Of a stretch of DNA of 64,000 nt, positions 37,842-52,757 are shown piece by piece. The translations under genes were made by a program, and so were the position numbers. How positions within the stretch are numbered: the stretch's first letter is position 1; every line of letters begins with the position of its first letter. The notes below the pieces were generated by a model, which did not search any database, had not been told where the DNA came from, and saw only the letters and a list, made by a program, of their open reading frames with translations. The stretch is from NCBI RefSeq assembly GCF_020181615.1, contig NZ_CP084029.1, positions 3,409,995 through 3,473,994 on the forward strand, read 5' to 3'. The stretch comes from [Mycobacterium] crassicus (lineage in GTDB: Bacteria > Actinomycetota > Actinomycetes > Mycobacteriales > Mycobacteriaceae).

Positions 37842-38372
37842 GTGACCACCGACCCGATCGCATCAGCCCGCACCGCCATCGCGCCGGTGATCGACTACGA
37901 ACCCCCGGCCCGCGCATCGACACCGTGCCGGCCCGCCCCGCCGCCGGTGCCGGCGCCGCCGGCACGCCAACACCGCGGTCAGCTACCGAGAAGACGGCCG
38001 GACCGGCCGTCGCGCAACGGGCTGCCGCCGCCGCTGCAGTCAGCCGCGGTCTTCGCCGACGCGGCATTGCGCCGTGTCCTGGAAATCGTGGACGGCCGCC
38101 GTCCGCCCGCTCATCTGCAGCCGCTGCTGGCTGCCGGCCTGGCCGAATCGGTGCTGGCGGTGCGTCCACACGCGGTGGGCCGGGCCGAGCCGGCGACCCT
38201 GCAACGGGTGCGTGTCCGCCCGGCCGGCTCTGCCGAACCGACGACCGCGGTGGAGGCGTTCGGTACCTACCGGCGTGGGCGGCGCACCCACGCGCTGGCC
38301 TGTCGCATCGAGCGGGTGCCGGCGAGCGGAACCGGCGCAGCCTGGCGGATCGTCGCCCTGCACATCGGCTAG
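37842..38372 (+). CDS. Conserved hypothetical protein with DUF6459/Rv3235-like C-terminus
   Basis: I start this at the GTG at 37842, with GGAGAG 6 bases upstream, giving 176 residues. The first 80 are Pro/Arg-rich and probably disordered. The rest forms an alpha-beta module (FADAALRRVLEIVDGRRPP, AFGTYRRGRRTHALACRIE, WRIVALHIG) typical of actinobacterial Rv3235-like proteins, found near secA in many genomes. Function unknown. It is the only rightward gene in this part of the backbone and ends 4 bases before the secA1 stop. Confidence 0.75.
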   Translation: MTTDPIASARTAIAPVIDYEPPARASTPCRPAPPPVPAPPARQHRGQLPRRRPDRPSRNGLPPPLQSAAVFADAALRRVLEIVDGRRPPAHLQPLLAAGLAESVLAVRPHAVGRAEPATLQRVRVRPAGSAEPTTAVEAFGTYRRGRRTHALACRIERVPASGTGAAWRIVALHIG

Positions 38373-38376
38373 GACC

Positions 38377-41151
<2,775 letters not shown>

Positions 41152-41245
41152 GGCTATGTCCCCTACTCAGTCTTCGGCATTACGAGCGCCACCCATGGTA
41201 GGTGACATCGCGACGAAGCTCGGCTTTGCCGCGGCTGAAGCGCCA

Positions 41246-41264
41246 GGGCAGGCGTTGCCCGCCC
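41246..41264 (-). terminator. Possible hairpin after hpf
   Basis: GGGCAGGC (41246-41253) and GCCCGCCC (41257-41264) pair with one mismatch around GTT, immediately after the hpf stop. There is no T-run, so it is only a candidate. Confidence 0.35.
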
Positions 41265-41266
41265 GG

Positions 41267-41980
41267 TCAGACCAATCGGATCAGGCCGTAGTCATAGGCG
41301 TGGCGACGGTAGACCACCGACGGTTGTTCGGTCTGCTTGTCGTGGAACAGGAAGAAGTCGTGCCCGACCAGCTCCATCTCATACAGGGCGTCATCGACCG
41401 ACATCGGCGTGGCGGTGTGCTCCTTGGTGCGCACGATCCGGCCCGGCTCGTGGTCGTGGTCGGCGCCGTGACCGTGGGCCGCCGCGTCGCGGTGGTCCGG
41501 CTCGGCGGTGCCGTCGCGCTCGAACGCCGTGGCGAGCAGCTCCGGGGCGATGGCGGCCCCGGTCGCCTCAGCCACCGACAGCGGGGTCTTGTCGCCGTAG
41601 GAGACATTGCGCCGGTCCTTGCCGCGGCGCAACCGGCTCTCCAGGCGGTCCAGCGCGGCCTCGAAGGCGGCGTAGAAACTGTCGGCGCGGGCCTCACCGC
41701 GCACCACCGGCCCGCGACCGTGCACCGTGATGTCGATCTGCTGGCAGGACTTTCGCTGCCGGCGATTGTTGGCGTGCTTGAGTTCGACGTCGAAGAGACG
41801 AATGGAGCGATCCAACCGCTCCAGGCGGCCCAGCTTCTGCGCGACATAGACCCGGAAGTGATCCGGGATCTCGACGTTGCGGCCCTTGACAACGATCTCG
41901 GCGCGCGACTGATCTTGATTCTCGTCGAAGTCGACTGTTGTACGGCTGGTTTCCACGAATTGACTCGTCATGCTCGACAC
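41267..41980 (-). CDS. hpf: Ribosome hibernation promoting factor, long form
   Basis: The 237-residue protein binds the ribosome in stress and promotes 100S or hibernating ribosomes. The N-terminal S30AE domain (VKGRNVEIPDHFRVYVAQKL, then RLFDVELKHANNRR and IDITVHGRGPVVRGEA) is joined by an acidic His-rich linker (HRDAAAHGHGADHDHEPG) to the C-terminal dimerisation domain (PMSVDDALYEMELVGHDFFL). It is Rv3241c-like. The GTG start at 41980 has AGGAAAG close by. An ATG at 41971 is the alternative. Confidence 0.93.
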   Translation of the reverse strand: MSSMTSQFVETSRTTVDFDENQDQSRAEIVVKGRNVEIPDHFRVYVAQKLGRLERLDRSIRLFDVELKHANNRRQRKSCQQIDITVHGRGPVVRGEARADSFYAAFEAALDRLESRLRRGKDRRNVSYGDKTPLSVAEATGAAIAPELLATAFERDGTAEPDHRDAAAHGHGADHDHEPGRIVRTKEHTATPMSVDDALYEMELVGHDFFLFHDKQTEQPSVVYRRHAYDYGLIRLV

Positions 41981-42106
41981 TTCTTTCCTGTTGTCTCGAC
42001 CACGTAGTTTCGAGATATACCCGACCCGTGCTGTCGACCGTAGCCATCAGACGGGGTACACGCCACCGGTTTCGCGGACCCGTTGCGAGTTGTTGACCTA
42101 CCCGCC

Positions 42107-42766
42107 TCAGGCTGCCGCGATGACCAGCGCGGCGGTTACCGGTAAGCCCGCCGATCGCAGCACCCGAACCGACTCGGCAAGGGTGGCGCCGGTGGTCACG
42201 ACGTCGTCGACGAGCAGCACATCGCCGGGGCAGCCGGCGGCGGGCAACCGGCCGCGGCGCAGCAGCACCCCGCCGGAGATGTTGCGTTCCCGGGCGCCGC
42301 TGCCCAGGCCGACCGAGTCGCGGGTCAGTGCCCGCATCCGCAGTGCCGCCGCCACCGTTATTCCGGGATGGCGGGCCACCGCAGCGGCGGCGATCCGCTG
42401 GATCGGGTCACCACCGCGCCGGCGGGCAGCGCTGCGCCGGGTCGGTGCCGGGATGATCGTGAGCGGCAACTCGAGCATCCGCCAGCACAGCAGCCGGTGC
42501 AGCGAACCCGCGAGCGCCATCGCCAGCGGTGCGATCAGGTCGGTGCGCCCGCGTTCCTTGAGCGCGACGATCGCCTGGCGGCGCGCACCGGCGTAGCGGC
42601 CCAGCGCGAACACCGGCACCTGCGGGTCCAGCCGCGGGCTGACCAGGCGTGGCTCGTCCGGTGCGACGGCGAGCTGGCCGGCACAGGCCGCGCACCATCG
42701 GGTGCCCGGAGCGCGGCAGCCACCGCATCGCAGCGGCAACACCAGGTCAAACCCCACGTCGAGCAT
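42107..42766 (-). CDS. ComF-family phosphoribosyltransferase-like protein (Rv3242c-like)
   Basis: The 219-residue protein has an N-terminal zinc-binding pair of Cys motifs (CGGC then WCAAC) and a C-terminal type I phosphoribosyltransferase fold with the PRPP loop DVLLVDDVVTTGATL. ComF proteins are linked to DNA uptake in naturally competent bacteria. The role in mycobacteria is unclear. The ATG at 42766 gives about the length I recall for Rv3242c. An earlier TTG at 42808 has weaker support. It points away from the NO-reductase operon, and the shared upstream region contains short inverted repeats. Confidence 0.85.
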   Translation of the reverse strand: MLDVGFDLVLPLRCGGCRAPGTRWCAACAGQLAVAPDEPRLVSPRLDPQVPVFALGRYAGARRQAIVALKERGRTDLIAPLAMALAGSLHRLLCWRMLELPLTIIPAPTRRSAARRRGGDPIQRIAAAAVARHPGITVAAALRMRALTRDSVGLGSGARERNISGGVLLRRGRLPAAGCPGDVLLVDDVVTTGATLAESVRVLRSAGLPVTAALVIAAA

Positions 42767-42839
42767 GCCGTCGAGGCTGCCACCGGGCACCGACAACCGG
42801 CCCCGCAAAATTTCTACTACGCTATGTCGTATTTACAGT

Positions 42840-42852
42840 CAAGGGGCCCTTG
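42840..42852. promoter_or_regulatory. Inverted repeat in the comF/NO-reductase intergenic region
   Basis: CAAGGG and CCCTTG flank a single G (42840-42852), about 95 bases upstream of the NO-reductase ATG. On the minus strand the segment GAC-N4-GGGCCC has partial resemblance to the DosR consensus GGGACTTNNGGCCCT (8 of 13 fixed positions), which is weak. A second imperfect repeat, TACG-N6-CGTA, lies at about 42818-42831. Confidence 0.3.
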
Positions 42853-42944
42853 GTCGGCAGTGAAAATGACGCCATACCCCAAAGCCGTGAGCTCCCTAAC
42901 AGATTCGCTAATTTTGCTCCTTGATACTGCTACCGTCCCCGTCC

Positions 42945-45278
42945 ATGACCTCCAACGCAACACAGTCGGGTACGTCCGGCACCGATTCCGGCGGCGCCAC
43001 GGCGCTGGTCGGCAAGGGCTGGGCCCAGGGCGTGGCCCTGGTCATGATCTTCGGATTCCTGGTGATGGGGATCCTGGCGATTCGCACCTACACCGCCTCG
43101 ATGCCGATGCCCGACAAGGTCGTCACCGAGTCCGGACAACAACTGTTCACCGGCAAGGACATCACCAGCGGCCAGACGCTGTTTCAGGCCCGCGGACTGA
43201 TGCAGTACGGCTCGGTGCTGGGCCACGGCGCCTACCTGGGCCCGGACTACACCGCCGAATACCTGCGGATGGCCACCGAGAACGTGGCCGACCAGTTCAA
43301 GGCCCAGGGTGTGACGGACCCGCATACCCAGGTGGTCACCGAGTTCCGGACCAACCGCTACAACGCGGACACCGGCACGCTGGTCTTCACCGACAAGCAG
43401 GCCCGTGCATTCGCCGACATCCAGCGGCACTACGGCGACTTCTTCGGTGAGCCCACCACCAAGTACGGCCTGCTGCCGAACATGATCACCGACCCCGGCG
43501 AGATCCGTGACCTGACCGCGTTCTTCGCCTGGACCGCCTGGGCGTCGGCGGCCGACCGGCCCGGCCACGCCTACAGCTACACCAACAACTGGCCCTCGGA
43601 GCCGCGCGTCGACAACGGCCCCACCGGATCGGTCGTGGTGTGGTCGGTGCTGTCGCTGATCGCTCTGCTCGGCGGAATCGGGATCATGTTCACCGTCTAC
43701 GGCCGGTGGAGCCAGAACATCGGCTGGCACGGCTCCGAGATGACCAAGCTCGAGTTCCGCCAGCCCGGCGAGGTGCCGCTGACGCGGTCACAACGGGCCG
43801 CGATCTGGATCTTCGCCGTGGTCGCGGTGCTGTTCCTGATCCAGACACTGCTCGGCGGCGCCGTCGAGCACTACCGCGCGGACCTGTCGGAGTTCTACGG
43901 GATCGACCTGGCCAAGCTGCTGCCCTACAACCTGGCCCGTACCTGGCACCTGCAGCTGTCGCTGTTCTGGACCGCGGCGGCGTTCCTCGCCGGCGGAATC
44001 TTCCTGGTGCCGTTTATCACCCGTCGCGAGCCCGCCAAGCAGTCGGTACTGGTCTACGGCCTGCTCGGTGCGCTGGCCGTGGTGGTCTTCGGATCGATGG
44101 CATTCGAGGCCCTGTCGATCTTCGGCAAGGTCGAGCCCGGCACGGTGATGTCCCAGCAATGGGAGTTCCTGGACCTGCCGCGCGTGTTCCAGGTGCTGCT
44201 GATCGTCGGCCTTTTCCTGTGGATCTTCATCATCTGGCGCGGCATGCGCGCCAAGCTGGCGTCGACCTCGAAGATGAATCTGCCGTGGGTGTTCTTCTTC
44301 ACCGGCCTGACCATCCCGACCTTCTACGCGGTCAGCCTGCTCGCCGGCAGTGAGACGCACTTCTCGGTCGCCGACTTCTGGCGGTTCTGGATGGTGCACC
44401 TGTGGGTCGAGGACTTCCTGGAGCTGTTCACCACCGCGATGGTGGCCTACCTGTTCGTCCAGCTCGGGGTGGTGCGCGAGCGCGTCGCACTGCTGGTGAT
44501 CTTCCTCGACATCATCTTGTACTCCGCCGGCGGCGTGATCGGCACCATGCACCACCTGTACTTCTCCGGCACCCCGGTAGAGCACATGGCGTTGGGCGCG
44601 TTCTTCTCGGCCGCCGAGGTCATCCCGCTGACCTTCCTGACCGTGGAGGCGTGGGCATTCCTACAGCTGGGCGCTCGCCAGGAGGCCGGCGGCGAGCACA
44701 ACTTCCCGGCACGTTGGGCGGTCATGTTCCTGGTAGCGGTCGGGTTCTGGAACTTCCTGGGCGCGGGCATCTTCGGCTTCCTGATCAACCTTCCGGTGGT
44801 GTCGTACTACGAGATCGGTACCGCGCTCACCGCCAACCACGCCCACGCGGCGATGTTCGGGGTCTACGGCATGCTTGCGGTGGCACTGGCGATGTTCGCC
44901 TTCCGCTACGTCATCCCGGCCGACAAATGGCCGAACAAGCTGGCCCGACTCTCGTTCTGGTGCATGAACATCGGCCTGGCCTGGATGGTGTTCGTCACCC
45001 TGCTGCCCTTGGGTGTGCTGCAGTTGTTCCACTCGGTCAACGCCGGCTACTTCGAGGCGCGCTCGTTGGGCTACATCACCCAGCCGGGCAACGCCCTGCT
45101 GGAGTGGCTGCGACTGCCGGGCGACCTGATCCTGATCGTCGGCGGGGTGCTGCCGTTCTGCTGGATCGCATGGACGGCACTGCGCAACTTCCGCTCCGGC
45201 GAGACGGTCGACGAGCTGCCCGAGCAGGCGCTCTACAAGACGGTGGCGGTCGACGCCGAGACCACCGCGAAGGGCTGA
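42945..45278 (+). CDS. norZ: Quinol-dependent nitric oxide reductase (single-subunit qNOR)
   Basis: The 777-residue inner-membrane protein reduces NO to N2O with quinol electrons. An N-terminal extension with one membrane helix and a periplasmic cytochrome-c-like domain lacking haem motifs is fused to a NorB/haem-copper-oxidase core of about 12 helices. Metal-ligand histidines are visible in RTWHLQLSLFW, VHLWVEDFLELF, GTMHHLYFSGTP and ANHAHAAMFGVYG, with Glu residues near EVIPLTFLTVEAW. M. tuberculosis lacks this gene as far as I recall. It heads a three-gene operon close to devR/dosS, whose haem sensor also binds NO. Confidence 0.93.
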   Translation: MTSNATQSGTSGTDSGGATALVGKGWAQGVALVMIFGFLVMGILAIRTYTASMPMPDKVVTESGQQLFTGKDITSGQTLFQARGLMQYGSVLGHGAYLGPDYTAEYLRMATENVADQFKAQGVTDPHTQVVTEFRTNRYNADTGTLVFTDKQARAFADIQRHYGDFFGEPTTKYGLLPNMITDPGEIRDLTAFFAWTAWASAADRPGHAYSYTNNWPSEPRVDNGPTGSVVVWSVLSLIALLGGIGIMFTVYGRWSQNIGWHGSEMTKLEFRQPGEVPLTRSQRAAIWIFAVVAVLFLIQTLLGGAVEHYRADLSEFYGIDLAKLLPYNLARTWHLQLSLFWTAAAFLAGGIFLVPFITRREPAKQSVLVYGLLGALAVVVFGSMAFEALSIFGKVEPGTVMSQQWEFLDLPRVFQVLLIVGLFLWIFIIWRGMRAKLASTSKMNLPWVFFFTGLTIPTFYAVSLLAGSETHFSVADFWRFWMVHLWVEDFLELFTTAMVAYLFVQLGVVRERVALLVIFLDIILYSAGGVIGTMHHLYFSGTPVEHMALGAFFSAAEVIPLTFLTVEAWAFLQLGARQEAGGEHNFPARWAVMFLVAVGFWNFLGAGIFGFLINLPVVSYYEIGTALTANHAHAAMFGVYGMLAVALAMFAFRYVIPADKWPNKLARLSFWCMNIGLAWMVFVTLLPLGVLQLFHSVNAGYFEARSLGYITQPGNALLEWLRLPGDLILIVGGVLPFCWIAWTALRNFRSGETVDELPEQALYKTVAVDAETTAKG

Positions 45279-45286
45279 GGCCACCG

Positions 45287-45934
45287 ATGACGATGCCGGG
45301 AGCGTGGGTGTGGCTGATGTCCGGCTACGCCCTGCTCCTGCTCGTCTTCGCATGGGGCTTCGACGGCATGGCCAAGCGAACCTCCGAACGCGCCGCCCAA
45401 TGGCGCACCGGGAAGTTCACCTACCACGAGGATCACGACGCCTGGAAGTGCCCGGAGGACCAGTGGCTCTGGCCGACCTCCTTCGACCCGGACAACCGGG
45501 TGATGCGGTACCAGGCCACACCGTCGATCTGTAACTCCTGCCCGGTCAAGGACACCTGCACCACCTCGAATCACGGCCGGCAGATCAGTCGGCCGGTGGA
45601 CCCGTGGCCGCATTCCGAGGCAGGTCGGTTCCACCGGGGCATCGCCTGCGCGGTGGCCGGATTCGGGGTGGTGATGCCACTGGCGGCGCTGATCGCCAAC
45701 CACGGGCCCGCCGACGTGCTGGTGCTGGGCGCGGCGATCCTGATCGTGGTTGCCGGCGGGTCCCCACTGGTCCGCCATCTGTGGAACACTCCGGCGAACG
45801 CCCCGCACGACATGCACCAGATCAGTCCGCAGGAGCAGATCGCGAACGTGGAAGCCGCCATCGACCGGTACTCCACGCGATGGGGCGGCTTTTCGGACAG
45901 CTCTTCAACAAGGAGGCAGCACGTCAATGAGTGA
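45287..45934 (+). CDS. Membrane protein with a CxxCPxxxxC motif, linked to NO reductase
   Basis: The 215-residue product has an N-terminal membrane helix (residues about 5-22). A soluble segment with WKCPEDQWLWPTSFDPDNR and a Cys-rich motif CNSCPVKDTC followed by HGRQI comes next, then two C-terminal helices (about 120-165). The cysteines could bind zinc or an iron-sulfur cluster. I recognise no named family. The ATG at 45287 lies 8 bases after the NO-reductase stop, with GAGG upstream, and the 3' end overlaps the SPFH gene by 8 bases, so it is firmly within the operon. An assembly, maturation or NO-sensing role is inference. Confidence 0.75.
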   Translation: MTMPGAWVWLMSGYALLLLVFAWGFDGMAKRTSERAAQWRTGKFTYHEDHDAWKCPEDQWLWPTSFDPDNRVMRYQATPSICNSCPVKDTCTTSNHGRQISRPVDPWPHSEAGRFHRGIACAVAGFGVVMPLAALIANHGPADVLVLGAAILIVVAGGSPLVRHLWNTPANAPHDMHQISPQEQIANVEAAIDRYSTRWGGFSDSSSTRRQHVNE

Positions 45935-46709
45935 AGGGCTCATCACCGTCTCGGTGATCGTTATCGCGGTGCTGGCCGCGCTGGCCTACTTCTCCATCAA
46001 TGTGCTGCGGGAATACGAGCGGGGGGTCGTCTTCCGGGTCGGACACGCCCGGCCCCTCTACCAGCCCGGCCTGCGACTGCTGATTCCCTTGGTCGACAAA
46101 ATGATCCGCGTTGACGGTCGGGTGGTCACGCTCACCATCCCCCCGCAGGAGGTGATCACCCGCGACAATGTGCCGGCCCGGGTGAATGCGGTGGTGATGT
46201 TCCAGGTCGTCGACCCCCTCAAAGCCATTCTGGCCGTGGAGAACTACGCCGTGGCCACCTCACAGATCGCGCAGACCACGCTGCGCTCGCTGCTGGGCCG
46301 GGCGGACCTCGACACCCTGCTGGCCCATCGTGACGACCTCAACGCCGACCTGCGCACGATCATCGACACCCAGACCGAACCGTGGGGCGTGCAGGTGCGG
46401 GTGGTCGAGATCAAGGACGTGGAGATCCCGGAGTCCATGCAGCGCGCGATGGCCCGCGAAGCCGAGGCCGAGCGTGAGCGCCGGGCCAAGGTCATCAACG
46501 CCCGCGGTGAACTGCAGGCCTCCGAGGAACTGAGCCAGGCCGCCGAGACACTGTCGAAGAACCCGGCGTCGCTGCAACTGCGTTACCTGCAAACCCTTTT
46601 GGAGCTCGGCGCCGACCAGAACTCGACCGTGGTGTTCCCGCTGCCGGTGGATATCATCACGCCGTTCCTGAGCGGCGCGACCGAGGCCCTGCGCGCCGCC
46701 AAACGCTAG
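45927..46709 (+). CDS. SPFH/band-7 (stomatin-like) membrane protein
   Basis: The 260-residue protein has one N-terminal membrane helix (VSVIVIAVLAALAYFSINVL) and a full SPFH domain (EYERGVVFRVGHA, VVTLTIPPQEVITRDNVPAR, VAQ-type turn at ATSQIAQTTLRSLLG). A charged coiled coil (MAREAEAERERRAKVINARGE written here in part as REAEAERERRAKV) and a short tail follow. Such proteins scaffold membrane complexes and may stabilise the NO reductase. AGGAGG is 10 bases upstream of the ATG, and the start overlaps the previous stop (ATGAGTGA). Confidence 0.9.
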   Translation: MSEGLITVSVIVIAVLAALAYFSINVLREYERGVVFRVGHARPLYQPGLRLLIPLVDKMIRVDGRVVTLTIPPQEVITRDNVPARVNAVVMFQVVDPLKAILAVENYAVATSQIAQTTLRSLLGRADLDTLLAHRDDLNADLRTIIDTQTEPWGVQVRVVEIKDVEIPESMQRAMAREAEAERERRAKVINARGELQASEELSQAAETLSKNPASLQLRYLQTLLELGADQNSTVVFPLPVDIITPFLSGATEALRAAKR

Positions 46710-46717
46710 CGGGCGAT

Positions 46718-47488
46718 CTAGCGAGCCACCATCCCACCGTCGGCGTGGATGGTCTGGCCGGTGATGTAACTGCCCGCATCGGAGACGAGAAGCAGTATCG
46801 GACCGACCATTTCATCGGGTTCGGCAATGCGCTGCTGCAGCGTGGCAGCCCGCAGCGCCGCAATGAACTCCGGCGGGTTGTTGCGCACCATGTCGGTATC
46901 GACCGGCCCGGGGGCTATCGCATTGACCCGGATCCGCGAGGACGCGAGTTCGGCCGCCATGGATCGGGTGAAGGAGACCAGGGCGGCCTTGGCCGCCGAG
47001 TACATCGACGTCGCCGGCGAATAGACGAACGCGCCGGCCGACACCACGTTGACGACTGCGGCGTGCTCGCTCTTCCGAAGATGCGGCAGCGCCGCCTGAA
47101 CCAGCAATACCGGTCCCTGCAGATTGACCGCGAATGACTTGCTCAATGCCTCCGGGGTGATCTCCCCGAACGGCAGCGCGAGCGCATTGGCCGCGTTGTT
47201 GATGACGATGTCCACCCCACCGAACCGCTCGACCGTGGCATCGACCAGATGCTGGATCGCATCGACGTCGCCGAGATGGGTGGGCACGCCGATGGCCTGG
47301 GCGCCGGCCCGGCGCAGTTGCTCCGCGGCGCGCTCGCACGCGTCGCTCTTGCGGCTGGCCACCGCCACATTGGCCCCGGCAGCGGCCAGTCCGTGCGCAA
47401 CCGACAGTCCGATGCCACGCGTGCCGCCTGTCACGATGGCGGTGCGGCCGGTCAGATCGAACAACGCGTTGAGGGCAGACCTGTCCAC
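46718..47488 (-). CDS. Short-chain dehydrogenase/reductase
   Basis: The 256-residue classical SDR has the cofactor motif [13 protein letters not shown], catalytic Ser in VVSAGAF, YSAAK with Tyr and Lys, and PGPVDTDM. The end [18 protein letters not shown] is standard. The basic residues after strand 2 (SRKSDACER) suggest NADPH. The substrate is unknown. It converges with the SPFH gene and is divergent from devR, occupying the place where the universal-stress gene Rv3134c lies in M. tuberculosis as I recall. Whether DosR controls it is unclear, since no DosR box is visible upstream. Confidence 0.9.
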   Translation of the reverse strand: MDRSALNALFDLTGRTAIVTGGTRGIGLSVAHGLAAAGANVAVASRKSDACERAAEQLRRAGAQAIGVPTHLGDVDAIQHLVDATVERFGGVDIVINNAANALALPFGEITPEALSKSFAVNLQGPVLLVQAALPHLRKSEHAAVVNVVSAGAFVYSPATSMYSAAKAALVSFTRSMAAELASSRIRVNAIAPGPVDTDMVRNNPPEFIAALRAATLQQRIAEPDEMVGPILLLVSDAGSYITGQTIHADGGMVAR

Positions 47489-47655
47489 TGGGATCTCCTA
47501 TGTCAGAGCCGAGACGCCTGAAGCGTAGTTCAGGCCCGACGAGCGACACTTCGGCGCGTTGTGGCTTTGTACCCTGTGAATCCACCCGTCACGCGGCTAC
47601 CGTGGGCAGTGCCTGCGTGCGCGCCGCGACGACGGCTTGGGCGAGAGGACGCGAT

Positions 47656-51082
<3,427 letters not shown>

Positions 51083-51200
51083 CGGCCCCTTTCTTCGGTC
51101 GCCGGCCCTACGCCGAATTTCGCCGAGCCATCAAGTGCCGCCGACACTTTCACGGTGCTCCCGAGACGGCTCGGTCCGACAGGGCACGAAGACCTCAGCT

Positions 51201-51220
51201 CCGGGGACTTTGGGCCACCG
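51201..51220. promoter_or_regulatory. DosR box 1 (between Rv3131-like gene and tgs1)
   Basis: GGGACTTTGGGCCAC at 51204-51218 matches the DosR consensus GGGACTTNNGGCCCT at 11 of 13 fixed positions. It lies in the 244-base divergent promoter region. Confidence 0.65.
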
Positions 51221-51248
51221 CGCATCCGCCCACCATCGGTTCTCCCGA

Positions 51249-51268
51249 TTCGGGACTTCCGGCCCTGC
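51249..51268. promoter_or_regulatory. DosR box 2 (upstream of tgs1)
   Basis: GGGACTTCCGGCCCT at 51252-51266 matches GGGACTTNNGGCCCT at every fixed position. It is about 60 bases upstream of the tgs1 GTG, a plausible activating position. Confidence 0.85.
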
Positions 51269-51326
51269 CGACACCGCCGCCTACCAGGGGATCATTAGAT
51301 GCGGGGCTCGAACAGGAGGTCCGATC

Positions 51327-52751
51327 GTGGAACAGCTGACGACTCTGGACGCAGGTTTCCTGGAGGCAGAGGACTCCGATCGTCACGCCAGCCTGGCGAT
51401 CGGCGGCCTGGTCGTCCTGGAGGGGCCTCCCCCGGACCACCCGTCGCTGGTGTCGGTGCTCAGCACCCGGATCAGCGGCTGCCGGAGGTTCATCCAGAAG
51501 CTGCAGCGGCACCCGTTCGACCTCGTGCCGCCCCGCTGGGTGGACGACCCCGCCTTCACCATGGACCACCATGTCCGGCGGGTCGCACTGCCGCACCCCG
51601 GCGGCGACGAAGAACTCTTCCGCTTCGTCGCCGATCACATGGCCCGCCGGCTGGACCGGGACCGCCCGCTGTGGCACATCTGGGTGATCGAAGGGCTGGC
51701 GGACGACCGGTGGGCGATGCTGATCAAGGTTCACCACTGCATCGGCGATGGGATCGCGGCCTCACACCTGTTCACCGGCCTGTGCGATGAAAGCGGCGAC
51801 ACCGATGTCGCCGGATTCGCCGGCCACATCCGGGGTGCCCGCGACACCTCCTCGGGGCTGTGGCAGCGCCTGGCCGACGTGAACGTCAGCCCGATGAACT
51901 GGGTTTCCGACCTGTGGAACGTCTCGACCGCGATCGGCTCCGCCGCCCTGCGCGCCGCGCGCGGCACCGTCGAACTGTCCGCCGGGCTGCTGCATCAGGG
52001 CACCGGCACCTCATTGAACGGGCCGATGACCTCGATGCGCCGGTACAGCTCCGCCAAGGTGTCGCTCGACGACGTCAACCTGATCTGCCATGCCTACGAC
52101 GTGACCCTCAACGACGTGGCACTGGCCGCCCTGACCGAGGGCTACCGGGGCATGCTGGACCGCCGCGGCGAACGCCCCCTGCCCGAGACCATGCGCACCC
52201 TGGTGCCGGTGTCGACCCGTCGGAGCGATGCCTTGGGCCAGACCGACAACCGGGTCTCGGTGATGCTGCCCTACCTGCCGGTCGAGGAGGAGAACCCGGT
52301 GCGGCGGCTGCAGTTGGTGCACTCGCGGCTGAGCAGAACCAAGAGCACCGGGCAGCGCCAAGCCGGCAGCGCGTTCGTCTCGGCGGCCAACTATGTGCCG
52401 TTCCCGGTGACCGCGTGGGCGGTGCGACTGTTGACACACCTGCCGCAGAACGGTGTCACCACCATCGCCACCAACGTGCCGGGGCCGTCACAGACCCTGC
52501 ACATCATGGGCCGCAAGGTGGTTGACGTGTTGCCGGTGCCGCCGATCGCGCTGCAGCTGCGCACCGGGGTGGCGATGCTGAGCTACGCCGAAAGCCTGTT
52601 CTTCGGGGTGCTGGCCGACTATGACACCATGCCCGATGTCGACCAGTTCGCCCGCAGCATCGAGGCCGCCGTGGCCCGCCTGGTGGCGAGCGCCAAGCAG
52701 CGCAAGACGATTCGGAAACGCCGGCGGTTATCACTGGTCGCGACGGGCTAG
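51327..52751 (+). CDS. tgs1: Triacylglycerol synthase Tgs1 (WS/DGAT family)
   Basis: The 474-residue enzyme acylates diacylglycerol to store triacylglycerol in dormancy. The active-site motif HHCIGDG (136-142) is intact. It has LTTLDAGFLEAED at the start, RPLWHIWVIEGLADDRWA, SLNGPMTSMRRYSSAKV, TLVPVSTR, and TIATNVPGPSQTLHIMGRKV. The sequence matches M. tuberculosis Tgs1 (Rv3130c) closely by memory. GTG at 51327 has AGGAGGT upstream. Two DosR boxes precede it. It is convergent with lpqB, 6 bases apart. Confidence 0.94.
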   Translation: MEQLTTLDAGFLEAEDSDRHASLAIGGLVVLEGPPPDHPSLVSVLSTRISGCRRFIQKLQRHPFDLVPPRWVDDPAFTMDHHVRRVALPHPGGDEELFRFVADHMARRLDRDRPLWHIWVIEGLADDRWAMLIKVHHCIGDGIAASHLFTGLCDESGDTDVAGFAGHIRGARDTSSGLWQRLADVNVSPMNWVSDLWNVSTAIGSAALRAARGTVELSAGLLHQGTGTSLNGPMTSMRRYSSAKVSLDDVNLICHAYDVTLNDVALAALTEGYRGMLDRRGERPLPETMRTLVPVSTRRSDALGQTDNRVSVMLPYLPVEEENPVRRLQLVHSRLSRTKSTGQRQAGSAFVSAANYVPFPVTAWAVRLLTHLPQNGVTTIATNVPGPSQTLHIMGRKVVDVLPVPPIALQLRTGVAMLSYAESLFFGVLADYDTMPDVDQFARSIEAAVARLVASAKQRKTIRKRRRLSLVATG

Positions 52752-52757
52752 TTTCGC

